Positions 51,301-60,309 of a stretch of 64,000 nucleotides of DNA are shown here, piece by piece; position 1 is the first letter of the stretch, and every line of letters starts with the position of its first letter. The position numbers and the translations under genes were made by a program. This stretch comes from Mucilaginibacter sp. SJ (GTDB taxonomy: Bacteria; Bacteroidota; Bacteroidia; Sphingobacteriales; Sphingobacteriaceae), in the NCBI RefSeq assembly GCF_028993635.1, contig NZ_CP118631.1, forward strand, positions 5,208,001 to 5,272,000. Reading direction: 5' to 3'. Under the pieces are notes generated by a model. The model was not told where the DNA came from. It saw only the letters and a program-made list of their open reading frames with translations, and ran no database searches.

Positions 51301-52551
51301 TTACAACCCGAAGGCTGCTTTAACCTGGTCAACGTGATCAAGCTTTTCCCAGGTAAACAGCTCAACTTCGCGCTCCAGCTTGCTGCCGTCGTGGCCAACA
51401 AAAGTTTTGGTAACTATTTCATTAGGCCTGCCGAAGTGGCCGTAAGCCGCGGTTTCGCTGTAAATAGGGTTACGCAGTTTAAAGCGGGTTTCAATGGCGT
51501 ATGGGGTCATGTTAAAAATGCCTTCTACCTTTTTGGCAATGTCGCCGTCATGCAGGTCGACCTTGGCGGTGCCGTAAGTGTTTACGTAAATACCCATTGG
51601 CTGCGCTACGCCTATAGCGTATGATACCTGCACAAGCACTTCATCGCACAAACCGGCGGCAACCAGGTTTTTAGCGATGTGGCGGGTAGCATAAGCGGCG
51701 GAGCGGTCGACCTTTGAAGGATCTTTACCCGAAAAAGCGCCGCCACCATGTGCACCTTTACCACCGTAGGTATCCACAATAATTTTGCGACCGGTTAGGC
51801 CGGTATCGCCATGCGGCCCGCCGATAACAAATTTACCGGTTGGGTTGATGTGATACTTAATATCGTCGTTAAAAAAGTGGGCATATTTAGGGTATTTGGC
51901 TTTAACCCGCGGAATCAGGATGCTGATGATATCGGCGCTGATCTTGGCGAGCATGGTTGGCTCGTCGTCAAAATCATCGTGCTGGGTTGAGATAACAATG
52001 GCATCGATACGCTGCGGCTTGTTATCATCGCTGTACTCCAACGTAACCTGCGATTTTGCATCCGGGCGAAGGTATTTGATCTCATTGTTTTCGCGGCGGA
52101 TGGCTGCAAGCTCAATTAATAAAGCGTGGGCTATATCAAGGGCAAGCGGCATGTAGTTGTCAGTTTCAACAGTGGCATAGCCAAACATCATACCCTGGTC
52201 GCCGGCTCCCTGCTCTTCTTTGGCGGTGCGGTCGACCCCCTGGTTGATATCGGGCGATTGTTCGTGGATGGCCGATAGCACACCGCATGAACTGCCGTCA
52301 AACATATATTCGCCTTTGGTATACCCGATCCTGTTGATCACCTCGCGGGCAATCTTTTGTACGTCGAGATAGGCTTTTGATTTTACTTCGCCGGCTAAAA
52401 AAACCTGGCCTGTGGTTACCAGCGTTTCGCAGGCAACTTTCGATTCGGCATCAAATGCTAAAAAATGATCAATCAGAGCGTCCGAGATCTGATCGGCCAC
52501 TTTATCCGGGTGACCTTCTGATACAGACTCTGAAGTAAATAAATATGACAT
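51301..52551 (-). CDS. metK: S-adenosylmethionine synthetase
   Basis: 416 residues, somewhat longer than the E. coli enzyme. The two classic signatures are present: GAGDQGMMFGYA (ATP-binding) and GGGAFSGKDPSKVDRS (pyrophosphate loop). The N-terminus LFTSESVSEGHPDKVADQIS contains the His of the ATP site. It makes AdoMet from methionine and ATP in the cytoplasm. A SAM-II type riboswitch lies in the leader, giving product feedback control. Confidence 0.98.
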   Translation of the reverse strand: MSYLFTSESVSEGHPDKVADQISDALIDHFLAFDAESKVACETLVTTGQVFLAGEVKSKAYLDVQKIAREVINRIGYTKGEYMFDGSSCGVLSAIHEQSPDINQGVDRTAKEEQGAGDQGMMFGYATVETDNYMPLALDIAHALLIELAAIRRENNEIKYLRPDAKSQVTLEYSDDNKPQRIDAIVISTQHDDFDDEPTMLAKISADIISILIPRVKAKYPKYAHFFNDDIKYHINPTGKFVIGGPHGDTGLTGRKIIVDTYGGKGAHGGGAFSGKDPSKVDRSAAYATRHIAKNLVAAGLCDEVLVQVSYAIGVAQPMGIYVNTYGTAKVDLHDGDIAKKVEGIFNMTPYAIETRFKLRNPIYSETAAYGHFGRPNEIVTKTFVGHDGSKLEREVELFTWEKLDHVDQVKAAFGL

Positions 52552-52601
52552 AAAATTTAAATAAGTAAAGTAAAAATCGACTGGGAGGGTTTTAAGACGG
52601 A

Positions 52602-52706
52602 TCGGGCGGTAAAAAGAAGCATGGTTTTAGCACTTTTTTACGTGGTTGCAATCCGGCTCCGGTGTAAAAGGGAGCATTAAATCAGTCCACATTCGGGCGG
52701 TAAAAA
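52602..52706. repeat. 14-bp direct repeats flanking the SAM-II aptamer
   Basis: TCGGGCGGTAAAAA occurs at 52602-52615 and again at 52693-52706, just outside the two ends of the riboswitch. Exact identity over 14 bases at both borders is unlikely by chance. Confidence 0.65.
52621..52690 (-). ncRNA. SAM-II riboswitch in the metK leader
   Basis: Read on the minus strand, the conserved SAM-II blocks appear in order: P1 arm GTGG, CTGATTTAA, an extra hairpin GCTCC...GGAGC, ATTGCAA, P1 arm CCAC, an A-rich linker and GTGCTAAAACC. These match the H-type pseudoknot consensus (CUGAUUUAA, AUUGCAA, GCUAAAA) known from Proteobacteria and Bacteroidota. The 3' block is about 70 bases before metK. It probably reduces metK expression when SAM is abundant. 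Confidence 0.88.
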
Positions 52707-52768
52707 TAAAACAAATTTCACAAAGCCGAAAATACATTTACTTTTGACGATTGAAATAATATATATAG

Positions 52769-53656
52769 TTGAAACGGAAAGCGTTATTTATCATAAACCC
52801 AATTTCGGGCGGGAAGAAGAAGGACGGGGTGCCTGAACTGATTAAAGATACTGTTGATGCCGGTGTAATGGAACCGGTTATAGCGTTTAGCGATGGCATA
52901 GCCCATGCGCGGGTAATAGCGGCCGAGGCTGTAGACAAATTTGATACCGTAGTGGCCGTTGGCGGCGATGGCACGGTTAATGAAGTGGCTTCGGCCATTG
53001 TAGATACTGATACGTCGCTTGGCATAGTGCCATTTGGCTCAGGCAACGGGCTTTCAAGATTTTTGGGGATCCCTATGGATACAAGGGATGCTATTAAAAA
53101 CCTTGCCTCGGGCCGTACCGAAATTATTGATTCGGCCAGGATTAACGGGCAGCCGTTTTTTAATATGGCAGGCATGGGGTTTGACGCTCACATCAGCGAG
53201 ATCTTTTCGCATGGTAAAAAGCGCGGTTTTATCAGTTATATAAAATCGTCGATAAAGGAAGTAGTTGGCTATCAGCCGCAAAACTATCACCTTGATATTG
53301 ACGGAAAGAAATATGACTATAAGGCATTTATGCTCAGTATAGCCAACTCTTCGCAATATGGCAATAATGTGCATATATCGCCCAAAGCAAGCCTGCAGGA
53401 TGGTTTGCTGGATGTTTGCGTGATAAAGCCTTTTCCGCTGTGGAGGTTTCCGGAGATGAGCATGCGCATGCTGATTAAAGCAACCGAAAGTTCCAAATAC
53501 GTAGAAATTATCCGTGGTAAGCAAATCCTGATAAAAAGGGAGCATTCCGGCCCTATTCACCTGGATGGCGAACCCCAGGTGGCGGGTACGGGCATAGATA
53601 TTAATATATTACCAAAATCATTAAAGGTTATAGTTGGCCCGTCATTTAAAAATTGA
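52769..53656 (+). CDS. YegS/DagK family lipid kinase
   Basis: 295 residues from a TTG start, chosen because KRKALFIINPISGGKKKDG is the usual N-terminus of the family with no room for upstream sequence. The nucleotide-binding glycine motif VAVGGDGTVNEVAS and GIVPFGSGNGLSRFLGI are present, with the C-terminal HLDGEPQ segment. It phosphorylates diacylglycerol or another lipid. It is divergent from metK and shares the promoter region that carries the riboswitch; the next gene starts almost at its stop codon. Confidence 0.9.
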   Translation: MKRKALFIINPISGGKKKDGVPELIKDTVDAGVMEPVIAFSDGIAHARVIAAEAVDKFDTVVAVGGDGTVNEVASAIVDTDTSLGIVPFGSGNGLSRFLGIPMDTRDAIKNLASGRTEIIDSARINGQPFFNMAGMGFDAHISEIFSHGKKRGFISYIKSSIKEVVGYQPQNYHLDIDGKKYDYKAFMLSIANSSQYGNNVHISPKASLQDGLLDVCVIKPFPLWRFPEMSMRMLIKATESSKYVEIIRGKQILIKREHSGPIHLDGEPQVAGTGIDINILPKSLKVIVGPSFKN

Positions 53657-53661
53657 TCAAT

Positions 53662-53997
53662 ATGGCTAAGAAAAATTTTACAGGCGTAGTTTACTCAACC
53701 GACCCCGATTTTCAATACCAGGAAAACGATGGGGGAGGGGCCGAAACATTGCCGCCACAGCAGCAAAATCTTAAAATATATCTTGACCGTAAAGGAGGCA
53801 GCAAACTGGTTACGCGCATTTCGGGGTTTATTGGCGCCGATGCTGACCTGGAAGCTTTAGGAAAAAAGCTAAAATCGAAATGCGGGGTTGGTGGCTCAGT
53901 TAAAGATGGCGAAATACTGATCCAGGGCGATTTCAGGGATAAAATACTGGTGTTATTACAAACCGACGGATATAAAGCGAAAAAAGCCGGCGGGTGA
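53662..53997 (+). CDS. SUI1/YciH-like translation factor
   Basis: 111 residues from the ATG at MAKKNFTGVVYSTDPDFQYQ. The C-terminal 80 residues match the SUI1/eIF1 fold: LKIYLDRKGGSKLVTRISGF, DADLEALGKKLKSKCGVGGS and VKDGEILIQGDFRDKILVLL, including the conserved Cys-Gly-x-Gly-Gly loop. The bacterial versions are thought to influence start-site selection. It lies five bases after the lipid kinase stop, so cotranscribed. Confidence 0.92.
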   Translation: MAKKNFTGVVYSTDPDFQYQENDGGGAETLPPQQQNLKIYLDRKGGSKLVTRISGFIGADADLEALGKKLKSKCGVGGSVKDGEILIQGDFRDKILVLLQTDGYKAKKAGG

Positions 53998-54430
53998 TCT
54001 TAAAAAAATAAACAATTATAAACCGGTAGTTTAACAGACTTATTTGAAAGATGCGCTTTTAAACAAAATGTACAACTATCTGTTACAAAGCTTGCATCAT
54101 AGTTAAAAGGTACAGAAACCTTTTATAAACTTAAAAAAAACGGGCTATTTTTAGCTTGGTAACACAAATTTTATGTGTTATCACTTGCTATTTTTAAAAA
54201 AAATGGTTTTCATTGCATATAATTGTGTTGGTAACACACAATAAAATTGTAATGTTGCGTTTATATTCACCAACAATACACAGAATGATATTCTGTATTA
54301 AAAAATTGTAAAGAATAACATAAATGGTTTTTTTAATTCAATAAAATTCTATTTTTGTTATTCCCAACAAACAGCGCATTTTAACTAACTTATAAAATAA
54401 ACAAAAACAAAAACTAAAAATTCAAAAGTA
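53998..54430. promoter_or_regulatory. AT-rich regulatory region upstream of exbB
   Basis: No gene. TTGGTAACACA occurs at 54156-54166 and 54228-54238, each with a facing TGTGTT(A) nearby, forming dyads; ACAGAAT-GAT-ATTCTGT (54280-54296) is a perfect palindrome. A -7 box TATTTTTG at 54350-54357 precedes exbB with a leader of about 70 bases. The number of dyads suggests a regulated promoter, possibly iron- or nutrient-linked; no Fur box is clear. Confidence 0.5.
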
Positions 54431-55264
54431 ATGGCAAACGCACCAACAAAACCAACTACTCCTGTTAAGAAAGAAAGCTCAAGTGCATCGGGCATGTTTG
54501 CTTCTTTAACCATTCCAATCTGTCTTATTGTTACAACTTGTATCTTTATATTCATTTTAGGCGATCCAAGCCACTTTAAAGGTGGTGATGTTAACGCTTA
54601 CCCAACAGACATTTTCGGCACAGTTCACAGTGGTGGTGTTATCGTACCGGTGATCATGGGTTTCTTATTAATGGTTATCGTTTTCTCTATCGAGCGTTTC
54701 ATCGTTATCAGCAAAGCTTCAGGTACTGGTAGTGTTGACAGTTTCGTAAGAAAAATCCAGGCTCTTTTAAATGCCGGTAACATTGCAGGTGCTTCTGCAG
54801 AGTGCGACAAGCAAAAAGGTTCTGTTGCTAACGTTATCAAATCAGCACTGAAAAAATACGGCGAAATGGAAGCTGAACCAAACCTTGACGTTGACCAAAA
54901 AACTTTAGCTATCCAAAAAGATATTGAAGAAGCTACAGCTTTAGAAATGCCAATGCTTGAGCAAAACTTAACTATCATCGCTACTTTAGTATCTATCGGT
55001 ACATTAACCGGTCTGTTAGGTACGGTTGTGGGTATGATCAAAGCGTTCTCTTCATTAGCAACTGCCGGTGTACCTAACCAGGTTGAACTATCTGCTCACA
55101 TTTCTGAAGCCTTGATCAACACTGCATTCGGTATCAGTACTTCAGCTATTTCAATTGTTATGTACAACGTATTTACATCAAAAATTGATAAGTTGACTTA
55201 CGCTATTGACGAAACCGGATTTAGCATTGTACAAACATTTGCTTCATCTCACAAAAACAAATAA
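54431..55264 (+). CDS. exbB: MotA/TolQ/ExbB proton channel protein
   Basis: 277 residues with about four hydrophobic segments: N-terminal IPICLIVTTCIFIFIL, GGVIVPVIMGFLLMVIVFSI, LIATLVSIGTLTGLLGTVVGMI (the conserved proton-channel helix with Thr) and ALINTAFGISTSAISIVMYNV. It forms the pentameric proton channel that, with ExbD, energises TonB. The codon use (many GGT, GCT, GTT) suggests strong expression. First gene of the exbB-exbD-exbD-tonB-pstS-like-TPR cluster. Confidence 0.93.
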   Translation: MANAPTKPTTPVKKESSSASGMFASLTIPICLIVTTCIFIFILGDPSHFKGGDVNAYPTDIFGTVHSGGVIVPVIMGFLLMVIVFSIERFIVISKASGTGSVDSFVRKIQALLNAGNIAGASAECDKQKGSVANVIKSALKKYGEMEAEPNLDVDQKTLAIQKDIEEATALEMPMLEQNLTIIATLVSIGTLTGLLGTVVGMIKAFSSLATAGVPNQVELSAHISEALINTAFGISTSAISIVMYNVFTSKIDKLTYAIDETGFSIVQTFASSHKNK

Positions 55265-55351
55265 GAATATATTAGTGCTATGCCTCATGCACAATAAGTT
55301 AGGGGCAAGATAGTTAATACTGAAACACTATATATTTTTAAGAAATTTAAC

Positions 55352-55978
55352 ATGGCAAGGATAAAAGTTCCAAGAAAGAGCACCGCAATTGACATGACCG
55401 CTATGTGCGACGTGGCGTTTCTGCTGCTTACTTTCTTCATCATGACCGCAAAAGTAAAAACCGAGGATCCGGTACCTATTGATATACCAAAGTCTTCAAT
55501 CCAGCAGCCAGTGCCTGAGTCTGATTTTGCTACAGTATCTGTAGGTGATCAAAAAGCTTTCTTTGGTGTTGAAGGTGTTGATATCCGTAAGGAAACTTTG
55601 AACCAGATGGGTTCGATATATCATATGACCTTTACCCCCGAAGAGCAAACCCGTTTTTCATCTATCAATTCATTTGGCGTGCCAATGAACCAGTTGAAAC
55701 AGTTTATTGCTTTATCTGCTGATCAGCAAAAGAAATATGCGCAGCCGGGTATCCCGAGGGACTCGGTTTCAGCCGAGCTTACCAACTGGATCCGCCAGGC
55801 CCGTATAGCTACCAAAGCCTTACATAACAAGGAGCTTCGTTTGGCTATTAAAGGTGATAGTAAAGAAGAATACCCGGTTATAAAGGATGTTATCGGTATT
55901 TTGCAAAAGCAAAAAGTTAACAAGTTTAGTTTAATTACGGATTTGGGCAGCGCCGGTGGTGGTGCAGCTAAAAAATAA
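55352..55978 (+). CDS. exbD: ExbD/TolR family protein 1
   Basis: 208 residues. A short N-terminal cytoplasmic part (RIKVPRKSTAIDMTAM) is followed by one membrane helix with the proton-carrying Asp in DMTAMCDVAFLLLTFFIM, then a periplasmic domain that ends KVNKFSLITDLGSAGGG. The periplasmic part is longer than E. coli ExbD (141 residues). First of two ExbD copies in tandem. Confidence 0.9.
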   Translation: MARIKVPRKSTAIDMTAMCDVAFLLLTFFIMTAKVKTEDPVPIDIPKSSIQQPVPESDFATVSVGDQKAFFGVEGVDIRKETLNQMGSIYHMTFTPEEQTRFSSINSFGVPMNQLKQFIALSADQQKKYAQPGIPRDSVSAELTNWIRQARIATKALHNKELRLAIKGDSKEEYPVIKDVIGILQKQKVNKFSLITDLGSAGGGAAKK

Positions 55979-55984
55979 AAGACC

Positions 55985-56530
55985 ATGGCAGAATTAGATA
56001 CCTCCGGGGGAGGCAAACACAAAGGCGGTAAGGTTCGCAGTAAGAAGCAATCAACCCGTGTAGATTTAACCGCGATGGTTGACCTGGCTTTCTTGTTGAT
56101 CACCTTCTTCATCATGACCACTACACTCGCTAAACCAAAAGCGATGGATTTGGCCATGCCTGATAAGGATGAGAAAACAAAAGATCAGCTGGATATTGCC
56201 GCTTCACGTTCGATGACCATCTTATTGGGAAGCGACGATAAATTGGAGTGGTACATCGGCGAGCCGGGAAAATCAGCGCCCACAATTGACAACTACGGTC
56301 CGAATGGATTGCGTAAAACCTTAATTGAAAAAAGTAAAGAAGTACAGCAAAAAACAGGCAAATACATGTTTGTTGTGATTAAACCAAGCGATAAATCAAA
56401 ATACAAAAATATGGTTAGCACGCTTGATGAAATTAATATAGCAAATATTCAGAGCTACGGTATTGTAGATATATCTGCACCGGAGATTGAACTGCTTAAA
56501 AAAGACGGCTTGTACAACGATAATAAATAG
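55985..56530 (+). CDS. exbD: ExbD/TolR family protein 2
   Basis: 181 residues. The basic N-terminus (GGKHKGGKVRSKKQSTRVDL) precedes the single membrane helix VDLTAMVDLAFLLITFFIMT with its conserved Asp, and a periplasmic domain (TGKYMFVVIKPSDKSKYKNM). It starts six bases after copy 1. ExbD works as a dimer, so a heterodimer of the two is possible. Confidence 0.9.
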   Translation: MAELDTSGGGKHKGGKVRSKKQSTRVDLTAMVDLAFLLITFFIMTTTLAKPKAMDLAMPDKDEKTKDQLDIAASRSMTILLGSDDKLEWYIGEPGKSAPTIDNYGPNGLRKTLIEKSKEVQQKTGKYMFVVIKPSDKSKYKNMVSTLDEINIANIQSYGIVDISAPEIELLKKDGLYNDNK

Positions 56531-56570
56531 TATTAAATAACGTTATTAATTTCCATTAAAGCCTTAACAG

Positions 56571-57401
56571 ATGTTAGGATCAAAATTAGACATACTAAAG
56601 CAGGAATGGATCGACGTTGTTTTTAGTAATCGTAATAAAGCCTATGGGGCTTACGAGTTAAGAAAAGAAAATTCAAAAAACACCAGCAGGTCGTTGATCA
56701 TTGCAATTGTGGTTTTTGTATTTATAGTTTCTTTACCAACTATCATCAACAAGATCAAAGGTCTTATCCCAGCGAAAGACGAAAAGGTAAAGATAACAGA
56801 CGTGGTTCTGTTACCTCCGCCACCGGTTGACCAAACCAAGAAACCACCTCCGCCGCCACCTGAGCCGCCAAAACCAAAGGTAGATCAGGTACGTTTCCCT
56901 CCTCCGGTTGTAAAACCAGATAACGAGGTTAAGGAGAAAGATCCGCCAACAGTAAAAGAACTTGCTGTTGCAGACCCTGGTCAGAAAGACCAAAAAGGTG
57001 ATCCTAACGCCGAAATCAGAATTGATGAGCCGGTAGGTAACTCAGACGTTAAACAGGTTGTGGAAGCCGATCCTAACCAGATCTTTACTTCGGTTGAGCA
57101 AGTTCCGGAATTTGCAGGCGGTTTAGAGAAATTTGGTCAGTACCTGAGCAAAAATATCAGGTATCCGGCTGTAGCACGTGAAAACAATACACAAGGTCGT
57201 GTAATTTGTACATTCGTTGTGGAAAAAGATGGTTCTTTAACTGATATTAAAGTTGTAAGAGGCATCGGCAGCGGTTGCGACGAAGAAGCAGTTCGTGTAT
57301 TGAAAAACTCACCAAAATGGAAACCGGGTATACAAAACGGTCGTCCGGTTCGTGTACAATACAGTGTTCCAATCAGCTTTACTTTAGCATCTGAAGAATA
57401 A
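56571..57401 (+). CDS. tonB: TonB energy transducer
   Basis: 276 residues. One N-terminal membrane anchor (residues 38-58, SLIIAIVVFVFIVSLPTI) leads to a Pro-rich spacer (VVLLPPPPVDQTKKPPPPPP) that spans the periplasm. The C-terminal 90 residues form the TonB domain (LSKNIRYPAVARENNTQGRV, CDEEAVRVLKNSPKWKPGIQ, GRPVRVQYSVPISF) that contacts TonB boxes. It opens the outer-membrane receptors. Third functional component of the cluster. Confidence 0.95.
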   Translation: MLGSKLDILKQEWIDVVFSNRNKAYGAYELRKENSKNTSRSLIIAIVVFVFIVSLPTIINKIKGLIPAKDEKVKITDVVLLPPPPVDQTKKPPPPPPEPPKPKVDQVRFPPPVVKPDNEVKEKDPPTVKELAVADPGQKDQKGDPNAEIRIDEPVGNSDVKQVVEADPNQIFTSVEQVPEFAGGLEKFGQYLSKNIRYPAVARENNTQGRVICTFVVEKDGSLTDIKVVRGIGSGCDEEAVRVLKNSPKWKPGIQNGRPVRVQYSVPISFTLASEE

Positions 57402-57404
57402 GTA

Positions 57405-57635
57405 ATGCCATTTAATTACAATAAAGAGCAAAAATCGCCCAAAAGGCGGTTTTTGCTTATTTTAGGAACCGCTGCATTTATTTGCTTTGTGGTTTTAGGT
57501 CTCATGATCATGTTTTGGGATGCGCTCCCGCTGCAACTGCAACATTATCAACGTTTACTTTTCGGTGCGTTTATTATAGGATACGCGGTTTTGAGGTTTT
57601 CGAGATTGTTTAAGAAGGATCAGTATGAAGATTAA
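57405..57635 (+). CDS. Small membrane protein of the tonB cluster
   Basis: 76 residues with a basic N-terminus (YNKEQKSPKRRF) and two hydrophobic helices (about 18-38 and 48-66). Unknown family. It starts three bases after tonB and overlaps the next gene by eleven bases, so it belongs to the operon. Confidence 0.7.
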   Translation: MPFNYNKEQKSPKRRFLLILGTAAFICFVVLGLMIMFWDALPLQLQHYQRLLFGAFIIGYAVLRFSRLFKKDQYED

Positions 57636-58545
57636 ATTAGGGGTTGTATATGTATTGGTTTTAATTGTTTTAATAGCCGGTTTACAGGCTTGCAAGCAAA
57701 AACAAGTAAAATCCGTACCAACCGACAGCTTCAACGCCGGAAGAGCAACTTTCGTAGCCGATGAATCTTTTTCGCCTATAGTAGCACAGGAAGAATATGT
57801 TTACAGAAGCCGGTACCCCAACGCCGACCCGGTATTTATTTATAAAACAGAAAACCAGGCTGTAAATATGTTGTTAAACGACAGTGTTAGGCTTGCAGTA
57901 TTATCGCGTACGCTTGATACCGCGGAGCGTAATATAATAACCCGTCGTACGTTGAGTGTTGAGGTTGTACCTTTTGCAGTTGATGCAATTACATTAATAG
58001 TTAATAACGCGTCAAATGATACGGCTATTACTGTCGCTCAATTAAAAAAGGAGCTTAAAGGCCAGGGGAACGGAAATAAAACCATAGTTTTTGACAACCC
58101 GAACTCAAGTTTGGTAAGATATTTGAAGGATTTCTCTGGTAATAAGGAGTTTAAACAGAAAAATATCTACGCGCTTAAATCAAATATTGAGGTTATTAAG
58201 TATGTAAGCGAACATCCTGATGCATTAGGCATTATAGGTTTTAGCTGGATTAATAACCCGGAAAAAGAGTATGCGGATTATGTTGAAAAAGTGAAAGTTG
58301 TAGGGGTTAGAGATGAAGGAAACAAACAGTATCCTAATGAGTATTTTAAACCTTCGCAAGAATCGCTTGTCTTAAAACAGTATCCCTTGAGCCGGAGTTT
58401 ATATTTGATCAATTGCTCAAGTAAGAATGGTTTAGCAGCAGGATTTGTTACGTTCCTGGCCAGTGATGTGGGACAACGGATAATATTGAAATCGGGTTTA
58501 CTACCTGATTCAATTCCTCCGAGAGAGATAATTTTAAAAAAGTAA
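57625..58545 (+). CDS. PstS-like phosphate-binding lipoprotein of the tonB cluster
   Basis: 306 residues. The lipobox is LIAGLQACKQ, Cys near residue 23. The mature domain resembles a PstS-type periplasmic binding protein (TFVADESFSPIVAQEEYVYR; VVPFAVDAITLIVNNASND; KTIVFDNPNSSLVRYLKDFS; GLAAGFVTFLASDVGQRIIL). No PstA/B/C genes are present, so the role is probably not classical phosphate import; related lipoproteins sit beside ExbB/TonB clusters in Bacteroidota. Start overlaps the previous gene. Confidence 0.82.
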   Translation: MKIKLGVVYVLVLIVLIAGLQACKQKQVKSVPTDSFNAGRATFVADESFSPIVAQEEYVYRSRYPNADPVFIYKTENQAVNMLLNDSVRLAVLSRTLDTAERNIITRRTLSVEVVPFAVDAITLIVNNASNDTAITVAQLKKELKGQGNGNKTIVFDNPNSSLVRYLKDFSGNKEFKQKNIYALKSNIEVIKYVSEHPDALGIIGFSWINNPEKEYADYVEKVKVVGVRDEGNKQYPNEYFKPSQESLVLKQYPLSRSLYLINCSSKNGLAAGFVTFLASDVGQRIILKSGLLPDSIPPREIILKK

Positions 58546-58562
58546 ACTATAACTAAATAAAG

Positions 58563-60257
58563 ATGAAAATGATCAGTAAAATAGCTAAGGCTTCATTAGG
58601 ACTGGTATTTTTAGGTTCATCATCAGTTTTTGCGCAAAGTCTTGCCGACGCCAAAAAAGCTATTGACGCCGAACAATATCAGAAAGCAGAGTCGATGCTC
58701 AAAACGCTTACTACAACTCAGCCAACTAAAGACGAAAACTTTTTTTACCTGGGCTGGGTGTACATTAAACAGGACTATTCTGACTCGGCGAAAGTCGTTT
58801 TCAATAAAGGGATTGCTGCAAATCCGAAATCAGCGTTAAATTATGCCGGTTTGGGTGCTGTCGCCCGCTTGGACAAGGACAAGGCCGGTGCTACAACTAA
58901 CTTTAATCAGGCCGTAACTTTGGCTGGTAAAGACACCAAACCTTATACCTATGTTGGCTTATCGTATTTATTGCCAACAACTGCCGACAAAAAAGTAACG
59001 CCTGCTGATGCAGATGCTGCTATAGCCGTTCTTACAAAAGGAAAAACCATTAATGCAAAAGATGTTGATTTACTTATTGCATTAGGTGATGCTTACCGTT
59101 CAGTATTGAAAAGCAACGAAGCTTACTCAAACTATTCTGACGCTTCTACGCTTGATCCTAAAAATCCAGCTGCCAAGGTTGCAACCGGTGTGTTATATAA
59201 ATTTGCTAATAACTTTGATGGTTCTGAGCAGCAATTTAAAGACGCATTGGCTATCAACGCAAACTATGGTCCTGCTTACCGCGAGTGGGCTGAGACTGAT
59301 TTGCGCTGGTCATTAACTGATCCCAAAATGGCTTCAGCTAAAATTAAAGAGGCAGTTGATCACTACAAACAATACCTGAGCTTAACTGATCAGTCGGTAG
59401 AATCTCAAATGCGTTATGCCGACTTCCTGATCCTTGCCGGTGATTACAAAACCTTACAGCAGGTAGCAACTGATTTGTCAAAATCAGCAAGTACAAATGC
59501 AAGGGTTTATCGTTACCTGGCTTATGCCGCTTACGAAAACAAAGACTACCAAAACGGTTTAACTGCAATCAATACCTGGTTCCAGAAAGCCGATCCAAAA
59601 CGTATTATCCCACGTGACTATCTATATCAGGGCCGTTTGCAGATGGCTACAGGTCAGGATTCAGTAGGTATCAATACCTTGAAAAAGGCTTTGGAACTTG
59701 ACAGCACTCAAACTGATGTTTACGGCGAAATTGCAAAAGCATTATATCACCAGAAAAAATATGAACAGGCAGGTGATGCATATCGCCAGGTTACTTTGAA
59801 AGCCGGCCGTAACGTAAAATTGACTGACTATTTTTACGAAGGTATCAGCTACTACTTTGGCTATGATGAAAAGAAACCAAATGCCGATTCATTGCTTGTA
59901 AGGGCCGATTCAGCGTTTAGTTACGTAAACCAAAAAAGCCCAACTACCGCTGATGGTTACCTGTACCGTGCCTATGTTAACGATATGAAAGAAAAAGATC
60001 GTAATAACATTGCCGGTTATGCTAAACCATTCTATGAAAAATACATTGAGCTGGTAGTTGCTAAAGGTGCTCCAGACGAAAAAGCTAAAAAAAGCCTTGC
60101 CAACGCCTATGCTTACTTAGGTACTTATTATGAGTACAAGGAAAAAGATGATGCTAAAGCGACCGAGAACTTTACCAAAGCAAGGGAAAATGATCCGACC
60201 AACAAACAGGCGGTAGCTTTCTTCCAACGCAAAGGTGGAGCCGGTAAAAGCAAGTAA
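58563..60257 (+). CDS. TPR protein of the tonB cluster
   Basis: 564 residues with a signal peptide (LGLVFLGSSSVFAQ). The remainder is repeated TPR-like helix pairs: ADAKKAIDAEQYQKAESMLK; NFFYLGWVYIKQDYSDSAKV; TDVYGEIAKALYHQKKYEQA; and a C-terminal NAYAYLGTYYEYKEKDDAKA. Probably an envelope scaffold. It starts 17 bases after the PstS-like gene and is followed by a terminator, which closes the unit. A second ATG lies two codons downstream. Confidence 0.88.
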   Translation: MKMISKIAKASLGLVFLGSSSVFAQSLADAKKAIDAEQYQKAESMLKTLTTTQPTKDENFFYLGWVYIKQDYSDSAKVVFNKGIAANPKSALNYAGLGAVARLDKDKAGATTNFNQAVTLAGKDTKPYTYVGLSYLLPTTADKKVTPADADAAIAVLTKGKTINAKDVDLLIALGDAYRSVLKSNEAYSNYSDASTLDPKNPAAKVATGVLYKFANNFDGSEQQFKDALAINANYGPAYREWAETDLRWSLTDPKMASAKIKEAVDHYKQYLSLTDQSVESQMRYADFLILAGDYKTLQQVATDLSKSASTNARVYRYLAYAAYENKDYQNGLTAINTWFQKADPKRIIPRDYLYQGRLQMATGQDSVGINTLKKALELDSTQTDVYGEIAKALYHQKKYEQAGDAYRQVTLKAGRNVKLTDYFYEGISYYFGYDEKKPNADSLLVRADSAFSYVNQKSPTTADGYLYRAYVNDMKEKDRNNIAGYAKPFYEKYIELVVAKGAPDEKAKKSLANAYAYLGTYYEYKEKDDAKATENFTKARENDPTNKQAVAFFQRKGGAGKSK

Positions 60258-60278
60258 CATTATATCTAAATAGATATG

Positions 60279-60309
60279 AAGGGTCTCTTGAAAAAGGGGC
60301 CCTTTTTTT
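60279..60309 (+). terminator. Terminator of the exbB-tonB-TPR unit
   Basis: AAGGGTCTC pairs with GGGGCCCTT (two G:U pairs in the stem), followed by seven T residues. It starts 21 bases after the TPR gene's stop codon. Confidence 0.85.

Noticed and set aside
57625..58545. Classical phosphate ABC importer
   Set aside because: The binding-protein-like lipoprotein has no PstA, PstB, PstC or PhoU gene nearby and belongs to the TonB cluster by overlap and spacing.
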